Source: Coprobacillaceae bacterium UN01-12pH3A (lineage in GTDB: Bacteria; Bacillota_I; Bacilli_A; Erysipelotrichales; Coprobacillaceae). From it: a stretch of 64,000 nt of DNA. Position numbers and translations under genes: made by a program. The notes beneath the pieces were generated by a model. The model saw only the letters and a program-made list of their open reading frames with translations, had not been told where the DNA came from and made no database searches. Positions 43,258 to 53,112 of the stretch are shown piece after piece (the first letter of the stretch is position 1; every line of letters starts with the position of its first letter). Location: NCBI GenBank assembly GCA_027676805.1, contig JAQENU010000011.1, forward strand, positions 1 to 64,000. The letters run 5' to 3'.

Positions 43258-43727
43258 ATCTCGCGCCCCCTGTCTATTTTCTTTACCTTGTCGCGGGCGG
43301 CGTTAAGCTGCTTCGCCTTGTCCTTTGCTGCGGCAAGGGCTTTGCGGATAGAGGGCTTTTTATCCCTGTTCAGCTTCTTTGCGGAAAACTCTTGAAACGC
43401 TGCGATCATAACGTCCGCGTCCCTGCCTTTGAAAAACACAAGGTAACGGGTCTGTTCGCCCTTAACCTTTTTCAGCGAAAAATCTATGTTGTACTTCTTC
43501 GCGGTACTCTCAAAGGCTTTGATATTGCTGTCGGTGATCTCGATGTTGGAAACACCCGCATTTTGCTTCATAAGCTGCCGCATGGTCTGTTTCCCATGCG
43601 GGGCTTTGCTTTTCTGCTCCAAAAACTTCTTGATTGCTTTTTGCAACGCCTGTTCGGTAAGCCTTGCCGCGCCTTTTCCCACATTGACGGATAGGGCAAT
43701 CGTTTTTTGGGTTACTTCCTCCTGCAA
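43254..43727 (-). CDS. PcfB family relaxosome adaptor protein
   Basis: A 157-residue basic protein of the PcfB family, with the conserved QTRYLVFFKGRDADVMIAAF region at about residues 96-115. PcfB of pCF10 helps the relaxase dock to the coupling protein. Here it is encoded immediately before the VirD4-type gene, with a 4-nt overlap, which fits that role. Confidence 0.88.
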   Translation of the reverse strand: MQEEVTQKTIALSVNVGKGAARLTEQALQKAIKKFLEQKSKAPHGKQTMRQLMKQNAGVSNIEITDSNIKAFESTAKKYNIDFSLKKVKGEQTRYLVFFKGRDADVMIAAFQEFSAKKLNRDKKPSIRKALAAAKDKAKQLNAARDKVKKIDRGREI

Positions 43728-43763
43728 GGTATCAACTCCTTTCCCGGTAAACTGCGGCTATGC

Positions 43764-44708
43764 TCATTTGCTGCCGTAAAAGTCGTGATTGACAAGGGCG
43801 GTATAATAGCTGTCAATGGTACTCGGCGCGTTGAACAGTACCGCTTTCAAATACTGCTTGATATTGCGCACTTTGGTTGTGTTCTCCCTCATGCAATCCA
43901 AAACAAACTCAATATGGCTGCTGTTCAGCTTCAAAAACTTTGATTTCACTAATTCGGCGGGGTAGTCGTCCCCGGCAATACGGATTGTCTTTCGCGCTGT
44001 GCAGACGGTTTCCAGCATAAGGTCAACTATCTCATTTAGGCGGTCTGCGTCAATTTTGCAGTTTTGAATGAGATGGTCGTATTCGATATTGTCCTTGATA
44101 ATCTCCCTGTAAATCTCTACTGCGCTATTGCTTTTCGCTTCCGTTCTTTTCCTTTCCGGCGGCGTAGCCGCTTCGCCCTGCTCAAAGGGCAAGGGGTTTA
44201 GGGAATGGAATGGAAAGGAATGGGTACTTGATAAATCCGTAATTGATTGTTCTTTACTTGATATATCTTTATTTAATTGCGTTGGATTTTCCAACGTAGG
44301 TTTTTCCTGCGTAGGTTTTTCCAACGTTGGATTATCCAATGTTGGATTTTCCAATGTAGGTAAATCCAATATAGGCGGCTGTCCGCCGCTGGTAGCTGCT
44401 TCCGGCTCTCGCGGCTGCGGCTGCTCGTATATGACGTAATCCGCGCCCCGCAAGCGTCCCTTTTCGTCGCGCTCCCGGCTGCGCACGATATATCCGGCTT
44501 TTTCGAGTTCCTTTACCGCTTCGCGGATTGCGTCGATCTTCTCCCGGTTGATATGGGATAAGCCCGCAAGGGTATAATCCCAATCCTCCGGCAAAGACAG
44601 CATTTGCGACAACAAGCCCTTTGCCTTTAAGGACAATTCTTTGTTGCGCAAGTGGTGGTTGCTCATAACGGTATATCCCGTATTTCGCTCCACTCTGAAA
44701 ACTGCCAT
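43764..44708 (-). CDS. Replication-initiator-like protein with N-terminal winged helix
   Basis: A 314-residue protein starting MAVFRVERNTGYTVMSNHHL, the hallmark of RepA_N/DUF6017-type initiators in Tn1549-like elements. The winged helix-turn-helix spans about residues 15-95. A short tandem run of ENPT/EKPT repeats (about residues 115-143) forms a variable linker before the C-terminal domain. It could support replication of the excised circle. It lies near the right end and is the first gene of the transfer-side operon. Confidence 0.82.
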   Translation of the reverse strand: MAVFRVERNTGYTVMSNHHLRNKELSLKAKGLLSQMLSLPEDWDYTLAGLSHINREKIDAIREAVKELEKAGYIVRSRERDEKGRLRGADYVIYEQPQPREPEAATSGGQPPILDLPTLENPTLDNPTLEKPTQEKPTLENPTQLNKDISSKEQSITDLSSTHSFPFHSLNPLPFEQGEAATPPERKRTEAKSNSAVEIYREIIKDNIEYDHLIQNCKIDADRLNEIVDLMLETVCTARKTIRIAGDDYPAELVKSKFLKLNSSHIEFVLDCMRENTTKVRNIKQYLKAVLFNAPSTIDSYYTALVNHDFYGSK

Positions 44709-44836
44709 ATTTCCTCACTTCCTCTCTTGGTCTGCGTGGACAATTAGAAAGCCGTTTTCGGCGGTTTTGGTATTGCAATATGCCCTTTGCCGTTTTCGCG
44801 TCTGCAAAGCCGCATGGCACAAGGGCTTTTGCCCGT

Positions 44837-45055
44837 CTATTTGTCCATGCTGGCGGGCGTTTTCCGCGTCCTCTTGCCGGGGCAATAGGGACACTCTTTG
44901 AAAACGCAAAACTCATATTTCCACCCGGGGCGGTAGAAACGGCAAGTGCCGCAATCTTCATCATCTCCGGCACAACCGGATTGATAGCGGTCAAATCCCG
45001 GCTTCTGCTGCATGAGCAGTTCAAACGCCCGCTGCTTGCCCTTTGTGAAATACAT
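44837..45055 (-). CDS. Small Cys-rich element protein
   Basis: A 72-residue protein beginning MYFTKGKQRAFELLMQQKPG with two Cys clusters (CGTCRFYRPG, CVFKECPYCPG), likely zinc-binding. Proteins starting MYFTKGKQ are found at this end of CTn/Tn1549 elements; function unknown. I chose the ATG at 45055, with AAAGGAGG upstream. Confidence 0.75.
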   Translation of the reverse strand: MYFTKGKQRAFELLMQQKPGFDRYQSGCAGDDEDCGTCRFYRPGWKYEFCVFKECPYCPGKRTRKTPASMDK

Positions 45056-45200
45056 TCCGGCTGCGCCTCCTTTCCTGCGGGCATAAAAAAACGCCACAAC
45101 TTCTTTGAAGCTGCGGCGGCATATCCTACCCACTTAAAAACGCCATATCAAGGCTTGTCCAACCTTGCTACGGCGTTTTAGGTGTAATCATAGGGGCTGT

Positions 45201-45446
45201 TTAATTGTCTTTAAGATAGTGGAAAGCCGCATGGTTACGGCAATTTCCGTGTTGTGCATATATTGACGGAGCAGTAGGCCCTGTTGGTCCAGGATTTCCT
45301 GGGTAACCTCTTGGTCCGGTTGGTCCAGTAGGCCCAATTGGACCAGTTGCACCCGTTGGGCAGTTTACAACAACAGGGGGACAGCAGCGGCATCCAGGAC
45401 AACACATATTTCCATTAAACATATTTCCATTGATCATTTTTTCCAC
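45201..45446 (-). pseudogene. 5' part of the collagen-like gene interrupted by the element
   Basis: The ATG at 45446, preceded by AGAGAGGTGG, starts [20 protein letters not shown] and then [10 protein letters not shown] before the Gly-X-Y repeats begin ([20 protein letters not shown]). Genuine host sequence ends at about 45263; beyond it the frame reads into the element for about 20 residues ([10 protein letters not shown]...) and stops. The N-terminal motif matches the neighbouring intact collagen-like protein at 46454. Its missing rest lies at 17288-18841. As it stands the product would be a short secreted-surface stub. Confidence 0.85.
45250..45260 (-). repeat. Right terminal inverted repeat of the element
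   Basis: TGTTGTGCATA on the plus strand is the exact inverse of 18843-18853. It lies just inside the inferred AT crossover at 45262-45263. Confidence 0.8.
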
Positions 45447-45465
45447 CTCTCTTCCCGATCTAATT

Positions 45466-45492
45466 TAATATATGCGTCAATTAACAATATGT
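45466..45492 (-). promoter_or_regulatory. Candidate mother-cell (sigma-K type) promoter of the split collagen-like gene
   Basis: On the minus strand ACA is followed after 15 nt by CATATATTA, which fits the sigma-K consensus (AC, then CATAnnnTA). It lies 20 nt upstream of the start codon, so the transcript would start close to the ribosome binding site. Confidence 0.45.
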
Positions 45493-45585
45493 CTGTGGAG
45501 ATAACCCTGAATTCCTATTTTATATTAAAATATATAATTTTATTTAATAAACCTATTAATACAATCGAAGCATTTTATAATTTAA

Positions 45586-45642
45586 AACCACCTTGCATAA
45601 TTGTTGTGAACCCCAAAGGTTGGACAACAACTGGAGGTGGTT
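45586..45642 (-). terminator. Long imperfect hairpin after the collagen-like gene at 45660
   Basis: On the minus strand AACCACCT...TTGTTGT pairs with ACAACAA...AGGTGGTT, leaving internal loops, followed by TTAAATTAT. It lies 18 nt past the stop codon of the upstream gene. The long arms are unusual for a simple terminator and may come from a degenerate mobile repeat. Confidence 0.5.
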
Positions 45643-45659
45643 ATATAATAAAACATTCC

Positions 45660-46524
<865 letters not shown>

Positions 46525-46614
46525 TAATGAATGAAGTAACTATATTTGAACTATTAACATGCTTCATCTATATTGTCCTACATTATAAAAAATTAACTTT
46601 TCTTGTTTCTATAA

Positions 46615-47950
<1,336 letters not shown>

Positions 47951-48013
47951 TAAGATACGCGTTTAAAATAAAGAGGTATGTGTTATCTTCATAAATACGA
48001 TTATCTTTAATAC

Positions 48014-48050
48014 AAAAAGACCCAATCATTTGTCGAAACAAACAATTGGA
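48014..48050 (-). terminator. Terminator of the glycosyltransferase gene
   Basis: On the minus strand CCAATTGTTTGT and ACAAATGATTGG form a 12-bp stem with loop TTCG, followed by GTCTTTTTG. Confidence 0.85.
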
Positions 48051-48055
48051 ATCCG

Positions 48056-49147
48056 TTATTCCTTATTTTTTAATCTACGTTCAAAGTAGCGTTTATTTTG
48101 TAAATATGCGGGACTATCCGGTTTTGCTTGTCCAGCCAATTCATTATAGAAATTAGCTGTTTCATAATCCCCTAACGTATCATAGCACAGACATATTTGA
48201 ATACTAGGAATATAATCATAGCAATCCGGTAATATAAAAGCACCTGAAGTATCATCACGTTTACAAGACATTGCTACCGCATACCAATAAATTGCCTGTT
48301 CATAAGAGCGCATCTCAAAAAAATACTTTCCTAAATCACAGCAAACCTCTGCTCTTGGAAGATCATAGCGCATACTGTTCAGCAGCCATGTAATAGCTTC
48401 TTGCATATTCCCCAGCTGATGGTAACAATAACCAAGAAATTGACAAGCCGAAATATTGTTTTCAACCCATCCTTTTTTAGTGTTTAAGAAATGCTTAAAT
48501 TCCATAATTGCTTCATCATACTGTCGATGGTAGTACAATTCTCTGGCATAATAGAAAATTTCTCTTGGTGTAAAAACAGCACCCTCCTTTAACTTACTTC
48601 TAAATATTTGAAGATTTCGTTTAGGATTGGACTGCTTTATCTTTTTATGACTGATTGCTACATCACTATAGATGATCTTCCCCCTAGGTGAAATGGCTTC
48701 ATGTACAAAACCACCCCAACGAAAATTATCCATTCTTCTTAAAAGACGTTCTCGATAGTAGGTAAAAGTCGGCTTTCCATCATTATCAAAACCAGTATTA
48801 TATCTCATCATTACTACGGAGACATCTCCCGACAAAGTTTCTTTCAACTCCAGTAATCCTTCCCTATCTTTATCCAAAATCACATCATCTGCATCAAGCC
48901 ACATACAATAATCTTTAGTAGCCTTAGAAAAAGAATAATTTCTAGCTTTAGAAAAATCATTACACCATACAAAATCATAAATTTTATCTGTATATTTCTC
49001 AGCAATTTGTTTAGTATGGTCTGTTGATCCTGTATCAACAATGATAATCTCATCCGCAATACCTTGAATTGAACTTAATGCGCGATCCAATACATCTTCT
49101 TCATTCTTTACAATCATGCATACACTTATTGTTGTCATTTTATTCAC
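48056..49147 (-). CDS. Family 2 (SunS-like) glycosyltransferase with TPR repeats
   Basis: A 363-residue protein. The N-terminal GT-A domain (about 1-200) starts TISVCMIVKNEEDVLDRALS, has VDTGSTD and the metal-binding DADD in WLDADDVI. The C-terminal part (about 205-350) is made of TPR-like helical repeats (YYHRQYDEAIMEFKHFL; LGYCYHQLGNMQEAI). SunS-like enzymes with such tails glycosylate peptides or proteins. It lies next to three collagen-like genes with Thr-rich repeats, so they are likely acceptors, as with sgtA and bclA genes in Clostridioides difficile. A good sporulation-type promoter lies in front. Confidence 0.88.
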   Translation of the reverse strand: MNKMTTISVCMIVKNEEDVLDRALSSIQGIADEIIIVDTGSTDHTKQIAEKYTDKIYDFVWCNDFSKARNYSFSKATKDYCMWLDADDVILDKDREGLLELKETLSGDVSVVMMRYNTGFDNDGKPTFTYYRERLLRRMDNFRWGGFVHEAISPRGKIIYSDVAISHKKIKQSNPKRNLQIFRSKLKEGAVFTPREIFYYARELYYHRQYDEAIMEFKHFLNTKKGWVENNISACQFLGYCYHQLGNMQEAITWLLNSMRYDLPRAEVCCDLGKYFFEMRSYEQAIYWYAVAMSCKRDDTSGAFILPDCYDYIPSIQICLCYDTLGDYETANFYNELAGQAKPDSPAYLQNKRYFERRLKNKE

Positions 49148-49152
49148 CCATA

Positions 49153-49178
49153 TAACATATGCACTTATCGGTAAAAGT
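49153..49178 (-). promoter_or_regulatory. Candidate mother-cell (sigma-K type) promoter of the glycosyltransferase gene
   Basis: On the minus strand ACT is followed after 14 nt by CATATGTTA, fitting CATAnnnTA, at a position right in front of the glycosyltransferase start. It matches the element found before the split collagen-like gene. Confidence 0.45.
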
Positions 49179-49248
49179 GAAACTATTTATCAATGAATTA
49201 TTATATAAATCACTATGTCTTAAACCTATGAGCTTATCATTTTTTAAT

Positions 49249-49276
49249 ATAAAAAGACCTTGTAAAACAAGATCTT
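49249..49276 (-). terminator. Terminator of the type IV pilus operon
   Basis: On the minus strand AGATCTTG and CAAGGTCT pair around TTTTA, followed by TTTTTATATT, just past the Nudix gene. Confidence 0.8.
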
Positions 49277-49288
49277 ATGCTATGTATG

Positions 49289-49861
49289 TCACTGATTATT
49301 ATTCAATCCTTTAGCAAAACGAATCAGCTTATTATACAAATAAACATCATGATTATCGAAGTATTCACTCGTAAACTTATCAATAGATAACCATTCCACA
49401 CCACTATTTTCACCTGGACAAATAGATAAGGATTCACTTTCTTCACAAATCAATATATATGCCACAGATAAATGCAGATGTGCATTGACATATTTACCCC
49501 GTCTAGTATGACTGAATACTGGTAAAATATCCACTGAAGCAATTCTATCCGTAAGGGGAATAATGTGCTGTACTCCAGTTTCCTCTCTTGCTTCTTTAAT
49601 CGCTACACCTAATAGATCGTCATCCCCATCTGCATGACCGCCTGTCCACGCCCAGGCATTTCTGATATTATGATGAATCAGTAATACTTTATCTAAAGCC
49701 GGATTCATAATAAAGCCTGAACTGGTAAAATGAGCTATCTCATTATCACGCAAAAGAACATTATCCTGATACGCTTCAACATAATTCAGCATAATACGCT
49801 GATCTGCTTCCTCTTGTTCATTGCTTGGCTTGAAGTTTTTAATTAAATCTATATAATTCAT
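49289..49861 (-). CDS. Nudix hydrolase at the end of the pilus operon
   Basis: A 190-residue protein with a Nudix box at about residues 74-97: GGHADGDDDLLGVAIKEARE and then ETGV, matching GX5EX7REUXEEXGU allowing for one variant acidic position. It hydrolyses a nucleoside-diphosphate-linked compound; the substrate cannot be read. Its start lies 23 nt inside the preceding pilin gene, so the two are coupled, but I see no direct link with pilus function. Confidence 0.9.
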   Translation of the reverse strand: MNYIDLIKNFKPSNEQEEADQRIMLNYVEAYQDNVLLRDNEIAHFTSSGFIMNPALDKVLLIHHNIRNAWAWTGGHADGDDDLLGVAIKEAREETGVQHIIPLTDRIASVDILPVFSHTRRGKYVNAHLHLSVAYILICEESESLSICPGENSGVEWLSIDKFTSEYFDNHDVYLYNKLIRFAKGLNNNQ

Positions 49862-50375
49862 TTTTATTTACTCCCTTAAATAGTGAAAGATCTATAGCAG
49901 TTCCTTTAACCTTATTTATTAAAAACTGATAGGCTGACATAAGAGGCTCACTATTTCCTGCTTGAGATGTCTTATTGACATATACCTTTCCGTCGTTATA
50001 GCAAACATACTGTCCATCTAAAACAAATTCAAAATAGTATAATTGCCTGTTTTTAATTTCAATAACAAATGTATTCGGATCAACCTCTTCAATCAGTTCG
50101 GCATCTTTTAAAATATCCTCTTTTTTCATATCAACCAAATCCTGCAGAGACTGTCCAGTATCCGTCGCTGTTTTTCTTAGGTCGGCAATCTTTGTTTCCG
50201 TACTGATCAAGACTACTTTTCCTTGAGCAATCAATTCTTCTTCTCCTGCATCTTTAACAAACCAGCTTAAATTAGGTGCTACAGCCGCAGCTAAGATAAC
50301 AATGATTGCAATCACAACAATCAATTCAATTAAAGAAAATCCATCTTTATTTTTATAAAAACTGATTAAATTCAT
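49839..50375 (-). CDS. Type IV pilin-like protein after pilT
   Basis: A 178-residue prepilin with a leader ending in KDG and the mature helix FSLIELIVVIAIIVILAAAV, including the expected Glu at +5. I chose the ATG at 50375 (MNLISFYKNKDG); a longer frame adds nine residues. The C-terminal domain (about 45-178) is unfamiliar. It overlaps the pilT stop by 23 nt and the Nudix start by 23 nt. It may be a second major or a minor pilin; compare the pilA product at the other end of the operon. Confidence 0.88.
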   Translation of the reverse strand: MNLISFYKNKDGFSLIELIVVIAIIVILAAAVAPNLSWFVKDAGEEELIAQGKVVLISTETKIADLRKTATDTGQSLQDLVDMKKEDILKDAELIEEVDPNTFVIEIKNRQLYYFEFVLDGQYVCYNDGKVYVNKTSQAGNSEPLMSAYQFLINKVKGTAIDLSLFKGVNKNELYRFN

Positions 50376-51402
50376 TAAGATCTTTAACAACCTTCTGAGC
50401 ATCTTGGATTAATACTTTTCTTTCCCTTACTAACTGTGCCAAAGAGAAATTTAAGGATTGCATCCCTGCGCTTTTACCTGTTTGTATAACTGAATCAATT
50501 TGATGGATTTCTTTTTTACGAATAAGATTTTTTATTGCGTCTGTTCCAATCATGATCTCAAATCCGGCAATTCGTCCGGTACCATCCGCTTTTGGCAACA
50601 ATGTCTGTGTAATGACGGCATTGATTACTCCGGATAGCTGCATACGAATCTGTTCCTGCTTCTCTGATGGAAAAACATCAATAATACGATCGATCGTTTT
50701 AGCTGCACCAATCGTGTGTAATGTTGAAAATACCAAGTGTCCGGTTTCAGCTAATGTAATTGCTGCACTCATCGTTTCATAGTCACGCATTTCTCCTACC
50801 AGTATTACATCCGGATCTTCACGCATTGCAGAACGAAGTGCCTCATCAAAACCACTCACATCTGCCCCAATCTCTCTTTGATGAATTAATGCCTGTTTTT
50901 GCTTGTATACATACTCTACTGGATCCTCAACTGTCAGAATATGGCAGCTGCGATGCTCATTAATATAATCGATAATTGCCGCCAAAGAAGTCGATTTACC
51001 ACTCCCTGTTGGACCAGTAATCAATACCAATCCATTAGGCGCCATTGCCAATTCTTTTAAAACAGGTGGAAGATTTAACTGTTCAATAGATAGAATTTCC
51101 TCGTTAATCACACGTATCGCTGCACATACTTTGTATTGTTGGCGAAATATATTAACACGGTATCGCATATTCTGATCATCAACATAGACAAAGTCTAAAT
51201 CTCTTCGGTGCTGAAAAGCCTCAATTAAATATTCAGGTATGATCGACTCTATCATTATACTTGATAATGATGCATCGATAGGTTCAAAATAGTCAAACAG
51301 ACTGCCATCTTTTCTAAGCTTAATGTTTTCTCCTTCACTGATATGAACATCAGAGCATTTCTGCTGTCGTGCATAGGCTAAAATCTCATTTATTTTACTC
51401 AT
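50353..51402 (-). CDS. pilT: Pilus retraction ATPase PilT
   Basis: A 349-residue hexameric ATPase with Walker A GPTGSGKSTSLAAIID (about residue 130), an Asp-box VEDPVEYV, Walker B EDPDVILVGEMRD and the conserved AGVNAxITQ-like region near GVINAVITQTLLPK. It retracts pili and so drives twitching motility or uptake. GGGAGGAAG precedes the ATG. Its presence separates this system from simple secretion-only pseudopili. Confidence 0.95.
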   Translation of the reverse strand: MSKINEILAYARQQKCSDVHISEGENIKLRKDGSLFDYFEPIDASLSSIMIESIIPEYLIEAFQHRRDLDFVYVDDQNMRYRVNIFRQQYKVCAAIRVINEEILSIEQLNLPPVLKELAMAPNGLVLITGPTGSGKSTSLAAIIDYINEHRSCHILTVEDPVEYVYKQKQALIHQREIGADVSGFDEALRSAMREDPDVILVGEMRDYETMSAAITLAETGHLVFSTLHTIGAAKTIDRIIDVFPSEKQEQIRMQLSGVINAVITQTLLPKADGTGRIAGFEIMIGTDAIKNLIRKKEIHQIDSVIQTGKSAGMQSLNFSLAQLVRERKVLIQDAQKVVKDLNEFNQFL

Positions 51403-51420
51403 TATAGTTCTTCCTCCCTT

Positions 51421-53094
51421 TTATAGGTAGACAACAACTTTCTGCAACTCCTCAACTGTCGTTTGCCCAGCTTTTACTAAGTCTAATGCGCCATCACCTA
51501 ACGATACAAGATGCTGACTTTCTTTTATATAAGCATAGATATCATCTATATCTGCATGTGCAGAAATCATTTTACGAACCTGACTGTCAATAATAATAAT
51601 TTCATGTATCGCCATACGTCCTTTATATCCTGTATTATTACAGTTTGGACACCCCTTGCCACGATACACATAATCAATATCTTCTCCTACTGCCACTTTA
51701 TCTGCGGCACTGGCTAAAACTTTTTCCTTACAATGCGGACAGATTGTACGAACTAAACGCTGCGCAACAACCCCTACTAAAGAGTTTGCTACCATGTACG
51801 GTTCTACTCCCATATCCTCTAAACGCACAATAGCACTGACGGCGTCATTAGTATGCAGTGTAGAAAATACTAAATGCCCGGTAATCGAAGCTCTGACTGA
51901 AATCGCTGCTGTCTCTGCATCACGTGTTTCTCCAACCATGATTACATCCGGATCCTGTCTTAATAAAGCTCTCAATCCACTTTCAAAAGTTAAGCCTGCC
52001 ATATTATTGACCTGCATCTGATTAACACGGTCGATACGTTTTTCAACCGGATCTTCAATAGTAGAGATATTAATTTGGCGCTTTGATAATTCCTCTAAAA
52101 TCATATAAAGGGTTGTCGTTTTCCCACTCCCGGTCGGTCCCGTCACATAGATAATCCCATGAGGCATATTAATCATTTTACATATTTTCTTATAATTTTC
52201 AGGTGTCATTCCAAATGTATTCTGCTGCACGATTCTAGCATTCGTATTAAGGAAACGCAATACTACCTTTTCACCAAATATTGTAGGAATAACAGAGACA
52301 CGGGCATTAATTTCTATCCCATCAATAACTCCCACAAAATGTCCATCCTGCGGTACTCTTTTTTCCGCAATATCCAGATTAGATAAAATTTTGATACGAA
52401 CCACTAATGAATCTAATAAGCTTTTATTTAATTTCAAGAAATCAACGATCATCCCATCAATACGCATACGGACCAAAATTTCATCTTCAAACGGTTCAAT
52501 ATGAATATCACTGGCATTATTTGTATACCCGCGACTGACCAATGAATTGAACAGTTTTACAACCGGTGTATCATCTTCATTGGCATCAAATAAATCTAAA
52601 ATATCATCATTCACCTTTTGTACATTACTATTTACCTGACTAGCTACTTTTCGTGTTTCTAGTTCCTGATAGTAATAATGAATTGCATTATTTACTTCAT
52701 TCTTTGTCGCAAGTGCCACTTTAATATTCATACCAGTTACTAACCGTACATCCTCTATTCCATAGAAGTTCAACGGATCATTAGTAACCACCATTAAATT
52801 TCCTGTCTCATCTAAACCATAAGCAAAGATATTGTATTTCTTTGCAACCGGCTCCGGTATCTTTTCCACAGCTTCCATATTGACATCAATTGTTCCTAAA
52901 GGAATAATCGGTTCAGCCAATTTATCAGATAAAGCTTGTAATGTTTGTTCTTCAGTGATAAAACCTAAACGAACAAGATGTTCTCCTAAACGCATCGAAC
53001 GATCTTCTTTCTGAGCATTCAAGGCAATATTTAATTGTTCATCATCAATATAGCCATATTCTTTTAATACTTCCCCGATAGGTATATTCTTCAT
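51421..53094 (-). CDS. pilB: Pilus assembly ATPase PilB
   Basis: A 557-residue assembly ATPase with an N-terminal MshEN domain (about 1-150), Walker A GPTGSGKTTTLYMILEEL, Asp-box IEDPVEKRIDRVNQ, Walker B QDPDVIMVGETRD and a tetracysteine zinc site (CPHCKEKV, CPNCNNTG). MshEN domains in many PilB proteins bind cyclic di-GMP, so activity could respond to it. AAAGGAG precedes the start. PilT follows 18 nt downstream. Confidence 0.96.
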   Translation of the reverse strand: MKNIPIGEVLKEYGYIDDEQLNIALNAQKEDRSMRLGEHLVRLGFITEEQTLQALSDKLAEPIIPLGTIDVNMEAVEKIPEPVAKKYNIFAYGLDETGNLMVVTNDPLNFYGIEDVRLVTGMNIKVALATKNEVNNAIHYYYQELETRKVASQVNSNVQKVNDDILDLFDANEDDTPVVKLFNSLVSRGYTNNASDIHIEPFEDEILVRMRIDGMIVDFLKLNKSLLDSLVVRIKILSNLDIAEKRVPQDGHFVGVIDGIEINARVSVIPTIFGEKVVLRFLNTNARIVQQNTFGMTPENYKKICKMINMPHGIIYVTGPTGSGKTTTLYMILEELSKRQINISTIEDPVEKRIDRVNQMQVNNMAGLTFESGLRALLRQDPDVIMVGETRDAETAAISVRASITGHLVFSTLHTNDAVSAIVRLEDMGVEPYMVANSLVGVVAQRLVRTICPHCKEKVLASAADKVAVGEDIDYVYRGKGCPNCNNTGYKGRMAIHEIIIIDSQVRKMISAHADIDDIYAYIKESQHLVSLGDGALDLVKAGQTTVEELQKVVVYL

Positions 53095-53112
53095 AACCGA
53101 TTCTCCTTTATT

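Larger units (their letters stand above)
18840..45263. mobile_element. Integrated conjugative element, Tn1549/CTn-like with a large serine recombinase
   Basis: An element of about 26.4 kb with clearly higher GC than its flanks sits inside a collagen-like gene. Its left end carries a large serine recombinase, its right end a replication-initiator-like gene and a Cys-rich small protein. In between lie relaxase, VirD4, VirB4, PrgI, VirB6-like, Maff2, NlpC/P60, TopB and TnpW genes, the standard Tn1549/CTn2-type conjugation set. The ends show an 11-bp inverted repeat and a shared AT dinucleotide (18840-18841 and 45262-45263) that restores the host frame if it is the crossover site. All backbone genes look intact, so it may still be mobile. 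Serine recombinases leave a dinucleotide duplicate, which fits. Confidence 0.9.
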
